Of a DNA stretch of 16,021 bases, positions 13,090 through 16,021 are shown in pieces. The stretch is from CAZBME01 sp964645835 (GTDB taxonomy: Bacteria > Desulfobacterota > Syntrophia > Syntrophales > UBA8958), in contig CAZYDG010000058.1 in the NCBI GenBank assembly GCA_964645835.1, positions 1 through 16,021 of the forward strand, in the 5' to 3' direction. How positions within the stretch are numbered: the first letter of the stretch is position 1; each line of letters opens with the position of its first letter. The notes under the pieces were generated by a model. The model searched no databases. It had not been told where the DNA came from and saw only the letters and a program-made list of their open reading frames with translations. The position numbers were made by a program, and so were the translations under genes.

Positions 13090-13902
13090 CTATAAGGGTA
13101 GCTTGATGACTTCCACTGTTCCTAGGCTGCGTCCTAAAAAACGTTCGGCAATGGTTTGAAAACGATTTGGAACATCGGAGACAAAGAATCGGTAGCATGG
13201 CAAGGTTCGCAACGGATTAGCCAGATCCTTTTCCACAAGCAGTTCCGCCGTCATCTGGGCCATGGCCTCCGCGGAATCGACAAGATAGATTTGTGGACCG
13301 ACCACTTCCTGAATAAGTGCCTTCAGTAAGGGATAGTGCGTACAGCCTAGAACGAGGGTGTCGATATGCTCGGCCAGAACCGGTTTGAGATACTCTTGTA
13401 ATGTCATCCGGGTAACGGAGTGATCCAACCATCCTTCCTCCACGAGGGGAACCAAAAGGGGACACGCTTGGGAAAAAACGCGGATCGATGTATCATGGCG
13501 GTGAATATTTCGCGCATAGGCGTTGCTGTTGATCGTCGTGGGTGTTCCGATAACACCGATGTGACCGTTTTTCGTTGCCTTGACGGCTTGTCTTGCCCCG
13601 GCATCGATGACCTCAAGGACAGGAACAGGCGACAGCGCCGTAACAGTTTCATAGGCTACGGAGGCAATGGTATTGCAGGCGATAATCAGGAGTTTTACCT
13701 GCTGTTTAAGGAGAAATTCCGTAATCTCCGTGGCATATCTCGTAATAGTATCGATTGATTTGACACCATAAGGAACCCGGGCCGTATCGCCGAAATAGAT
13801 AATATTTTCAAAGGGAAGCCTTTCCATTAAGGCACGGACCACCGTCAGGCCTCCGACGCCTGAGTCGAATACGCCGATGGGATGATTTCTCTCAAGCGTC
13901 AT
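13090..13902 (-). CDS. murI: Glutamate racemase
   Basis: Makes D-glutamate from L-glutamate for peptidoglycan precursors; cytoplasmic. At 270 aa it has the standard length. Diagnostic motifs are IGVFDSGVGGLTV (9-21, Asp13 and Ser14), YFGDTARVPYG (36-46), the first catalytic cysteine in IIACNTIAS (Cys76) and the second in LGCTHYPLL (185-193, Cys187 with His189). All are intact, so it should be active. The ATG at 13902 overlaps the stop of the upstream methyltransferase gene by one base (TAATG), and GGGAGA lies within that gene's end. The two are therefore one operon and probably translationally coupled. Confidence 0.95.
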   Translation of the reverse strand: MTLERNHPIGVFDSGVGGLTVVRALMERLPFENIIYFGDTARVPYGVKSIDTITRYATEITEFLLKQQVKLLIIACNTIASVAYETVTALSPVPVLEVIDAGARQAVKATKNGHIGVIGTPTTINSNAYARNIHRHDTSIRVFSQACPLLVPLVEEGWLDHSVTRMTLQEYLKPVLAEHIDTLVLGCTHYPLLKALIQEVVGPQIYLVDSAEAMAQMTAELLVEKDLANPLRTLPCYRFFVSDVPNRFQTIAERFLGRSLGTVEVIKLPL

Positions 13903-15095
13903 TATTTTTCTCCCTGTTCATGAGACGGGGTTTTCCGGCTCCCCTCGTAGAGTTCATATTCCAGAAGCCGGCATTCGATATCGCTATTATAAAATGCCAT
14001 CCTTCTGGACGTCCTCAACCCCACCTTCTTGGCAAGATCGAAATTTCCCGTAAAGATATAACCTCTATATCCCTTGCATCGGCTCTTAAAATAATCTCCA
14101 ATTCCGCGATACGTAATGGCAAGTTCCGGAGCTGCTCCCATTCGTTCGCCGTAACCGGGGTTTAAGATCACAATCCCCTTCTCTTCCGGTACCGGCGTTC
14201 CTTCAAAAGGGCATCTCCGGAAGGTGATCAGATGATCGACACCGGCAGTCCGGGCATTTTGCTGAGCAGCGCGGACAGCCTCTGTTCTGATATCTGTAGC
14301 AATCACCGGGCAGGATAACTCTTTTTTCTCCATGGCTCGAACCTTCAGTCGCCACTGCTTCCACACCGCAGCGTCATAACCCATCACGTGCATAAAACCG
14401 AAGTTCGATCGCTGAATGCCCGGTGCCCTGTTGAGGGCAATCAATACAGCCTCGATGGCCAGAGTACCACTTCCGCACATGGGATTGACGAATGGTCCGT
14501 CGCCCTTCCATCCGGTAGAAAGAATGACACCCGCGGCCAAGGTTTCCTGCATAGGCGCCTGTAGCGGAATCTTACGATATCCTCGCCTGGAAAGGGCTTC
14601 TCCCGACGTGTCAATAAACACACGGACTTTATCTTCCTTCCAATAGATATGAACAACTGCCCCCGTTCGATCGGATCCTGAATCCGGCCTTTGACCTCTT
14701 TTTTCCCGTATACGGTCAACGATGGCGTCTTTGGCTTTTACGTTGACAAACTGTGAGTCCTTTATTGCCTCCGTATCTGCCGTTGAGGTCACGCAAAGAT
14801 AACCATCGGCCGCAATCCATTCTTCCCAGGATAGCGTGGACAAAAGACCGTAAAACTCAGCGGGCGATTTGGCCCGGCCTTCTTTAACCAGATAAAGGAC
14901 CCGATGAGCCGTCCGAAGGCGTAGATTCAGGTCCATCGTATCGGTTAAGGTTCCCTCCGTCTCGACCGCCGCATCCAGTTCCGCCCGAACAGGATAGCCA
15001 TATTGTCTCACTTCCTCCGCAAGGCATGGGACCAGACCTTTCGGCGCCGTAATGAAAATGGTACTCTTCTTTGTCCAAACTGTCTCTTTCATCAT
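13902..15095 (-). CDS. THUMP-domain class I SAM-dependent RNA methyltransferase (RlmL/YpsC-like)
   Basis: Probable N2-guanine methyltransferase of 23S rRNA, related to the N-terminal half of E. coli RlmKL and to Bacillus YpsC. Numbering from the ATG at 15095 (397 aa), a ferredoxin-like and THUMP region covers about 10-170, with RGYRKIPLQAPMQETLAAG at its junction. The Rossmann methyltransferase domain has SAM motif I NPMCGSGTLAIEA (204-216), the acidic loop ATDIRTEAV (266-274) and motif IV NPGYGERMG (312-320). The second Pro of the usual NPPYG is Gly here, which is unusual at a catalytic motif. The RlmK half of the E. coli fusion is absent, as in most phyla. The frame can begin at a TTG at 15158, but the added residues do not look family-like; no strong ribosome site marks any start. 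First gene of the murI operon. Confidence 0.88.
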   Translation of the reverse strand: MMKETVWTKKSTIFITAPKGLVPCLAEEVRQYGYPVRAELDAAVETEGTLTDTMDLNLRLRTAHRVLYLVKEGRAKSPAEFYGLLSTLSWEEWIAADGYLCVTSTADTEAIKDSQFVNVKAKDAIVDRIREKRGQRPDSGSDRTGAVVHIYWKEDKVRVFIDTSGEALSRRGYRKIPLQAPMQETLAAGVILSTGWKGDGPFVNPMCGSGTLAIEAVLIALNRAPGIQRSNFGFMHVMGYDAAVWKQWRLKVRAMEKKELSCPVIATDIRTEAVRAAQQNARTAGVDHLITFRRCPFEGTPVPEEKGIVILNPGYGERMGAAPELAITYRGIGDYFKSRCKGYRGYIFTGNFDLAKKVGLRTSRRMAFYNSDIECRLLEYELYEGSRKTPSHEQGEK

Positions 15096-15195
15096 TTCGC
15101 TACTTAACGGAAGCATACGGGAAAAGCAAGGCAATTCATGGCCCGAAATCCATAACAAAACCCGAAGACTTTGATCAACAACTGGCCAAGAGTCC

Positions 15196-15313
15196 GTGTT
15201 GCCATTATGGATTCTCTAATCTATTTGAATGTAGCGCAGGACTTCAGTCCTGCAAATACCTGTATTTTGAATACCCAACAGACCTAAAGGTCTGCACTAC
15301 AGCAAGTCGAATG
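15196..15313. repeat. REPIN-like element, copy C (right end truncated)
   Basis: The left end GTGTTGCCATT (15196-15206) matches the REPIN terminus at 9 of 11 positions. GTAG (15231-15234) precedes the hairpin GCAGGACTTCAGTCCTGC (15236-15253); CAGACCTAAAGGTCTG (15279-15294) and CTAC (15297-15300) complete the pair. The outer right terminus seen in copy A is missing: about 13 bases after CTAC the sequence changes to the right arm of a hairpin-array unit. It lies upstream of the methyltransferase-murI operon. Confidence 0.65.
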
Positions 15314-15792
15314 GAGAGGGAAAAATCCCCTGATCCGGAAGACCAATGCCCCGCCGATCCCCACTCGGATTGTCCACAGGCAGCTGGGTTTCGGTCTGAA
15401 GGCAAATAGGATTTTTCCGTTTTTTGACAGTGATTTCATCCACAGGTGAATGACGAGAAAATTCCCCTGAGCCGGAAGGCCGATGCCTCGCCGTTCTCCA
15501 CTCGGTTGTCCACAGACAGCGGGATTTCGGTCTGAAGGCGAATAGGATTTTTCCGATTTTGTCAGTGATTTCATCCACAGGTGAATGACGAGAAAAATCC
15601 CCTGAGACGGAAGACCAATGCCCCGCTGCTCCCCACTCGGTCGTTAACAGGTAGCGGGGTTTCAGTCTGAAGGCGAATAGGATTTTTCCGATTTTTGTCA
15701 GTGATGTCATCCCCAGGTAAATGACGAGAAATATCCCCTGAGACGGAAGGCCGATGCCCCGCCGCTCTCCTCTCGATTCGGCTGAAATTTGC
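15314..15792 (+). repeat. Tandem array of three and a half long-hairpin units (array C)
   Basis: A right half-unit (15314-15354) is followed by full units at 15383-15491, 15519-15625 and 15654-15762, with starts 136 and 135 bases apart. The arms are GCGGGGTTTCAGTCT-like and AGGCCGATGCCCCGC-like; the inner stem is GGATTTTTC/GAAAAATCC. The sequence has diverged clearly from array B, yet the fold is kept. Linkers contain TTGTCCACA (15370-15378, 15506-15514) and the loops TCATCCACA (15436-15444, 15571-15579), each one mismatch from a DnaA box. The tail is ATTCGGCTGAAATTTG. Long open frames cross the array on the minus strand but shift with the period, so I do not call them genes. Together with REPIN copy C this explains most of the 15159-15807 gap. 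Confidence 0.8.
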
Positions 15793-15807
15793 ATTGTGGA
15801 TTACAGT

Positions 15808-16021
15808 CCCGTTGCCTCAGATTAAAATCTCAACTTTCGCAGGGGCGAAATATTTGTAACATATTGTAATTATTAGTAGCATAGCGTCACAAAGTGTGAT
15901 ATATGAGTTTTGTTCCCCAACAAAATCCCATCAACACACGAGGTGACGCCATGAGCCAGATTATATCAGACATCGTTTGCTGTGAACACCAGATTCATCA
16001 GTTCTTTCAAAATCAGAAAAT
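15808..16021 (+). mobile_element. Left end of an insertion sequence (partial)
   Basis: The terminal repeat at 15808-15828, starting CCCGTTGCCTCAG, is the exact 21-base reverse complement of 118-138. About 120 non-coding bases follow, then the start of a gene at 15951 in the same orientation. This fits the left end of the IS whose right end opens the window. Flanking target duplications cannot be checked because the outer ends of both copies lie outside the window. Confidence 0.5.
15951..16021 (+). CDS. N-terminus of a probable transposase (cut by the window edge)
   Basis: An ATG at 15951 preceded by GAGG 7 bases upstream opens a frame to the window edge. The 23 residues begin MSQIISDIVCCEHQIHQFFQ. 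Identification as a transposase rests mainly on its place 143 bases inside a putative IS terminal repeat. The start faintly resembles DDE transposases that open with a helix containing Phe-Phe, but no catalytic residue is visible, so the family is not assigned. Confidence 0.45.
   Translation, partial: MSQIISDIVCCEHQIHQFFQNQK

Noticed and set aside
15370..15579. A replication origin in array C
   Set aside because: DnaA-like 9-mers are present but imperfect, there is no dnaA, dnaN or AT-rich unwinding region beside them, and array B lacks them. Kept only as a low-interest observation.
15297..15794. Minus-strand ORF of 165 codons across array C with repeating peptide-like segments
   Set aside because: The repeat period (136, then 135) changes frame, so the peptide is not kept from unit to unit; the sequence is better explained by hairpin pairing. 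The same holds for the plus-strand ORF over array B at 11899-12177.

Overview
The window looks like chromosomal DNA from an anaerobic, Gram-negative deltaproteobacterium (Desulfobacterota), possibly of the Syntrophus/Smithella kind. This is inferred from gene families, not from a marker gene. The supporting signs are a lipoprotein-type hydrolase and other exported envelope proteins, a long-chain polyprenyl diphosphate synthase of the IspB type, a GlcD/GlcF-like oxidase pair, a desulforedoxin-like Fe(Cys)4 domain, and many dispersed palindromic repeats. No rRNA, tRNA or CRISPR array was seen.

Layout. 1-138 looks like the right end of an insertion sequence (IS). It is followed by a lipoprotein alpha/beta hydrolase (minus), a 167-bp REPIN-like repeat, and a glcD-glcF operon (minus) with a near-consensus sigma70 promoter. 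Next come two lysine-rich small genes in divergent orientation. One fuses a desulforedoxin-type metal site to a histone-H1-like Lys/Ala tail. A terminator, a single long-hairpin repeat, and a small Cys-containing ORF with a promoter placed for a leaderless mRNA follow. A composite palindrome-rich repeat sits downstream of an exported transglutaminase-like protein (minus). Divergent from that gene are a bifunctional NAD(P)H-hydrate repair enzyme and an exported L,D-transpeptidase/carboxypeptidase with two NTF2-like domains. The latter is convergent with ispB. The right third holds a REPIN, a three-unit hairpin array, a perfect parS site, a thioredoxin-like protein, murI, an RNA methyltransferase gene, another REPIN, a second hairpin array, and the left end of what appears to be a second copy of the same IS.

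How the genes relate. Most coding content is housekeeping: cofactor repair (Nnr), peptidoglycan precursor supply and remodelling (MurI, L,D-transpeptidase), isoprenoid quinone side-chain or lipid carrier synthesis (IspB), rRNA modification, thiol redox and 2-hydroxyacid oxidation. The methyltransferase and murI overlap by one base and are probably translationally coupled; glcD and glcF form an operon.

The most unusual content is non-coding. A family of about 110-bp long imperfect hairpins occurs once at 5061 and in two tandem arrays (period about 135-138 bp) at about 11.87-12.29 kb and 15.31-15.79 kb. Its stems show a U-A to C-G exchange and G-U wobbles consistent with a folded plus-strand RNA. 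Both arrays directly abut GTAG-type REPIN elements, and one lies about 80 bp from the parS site. The exact parS match suggests that this segment lies in the origin-proximal part of the chromosome. I could not run searches, so all family assignments rest on motifs read by eye.
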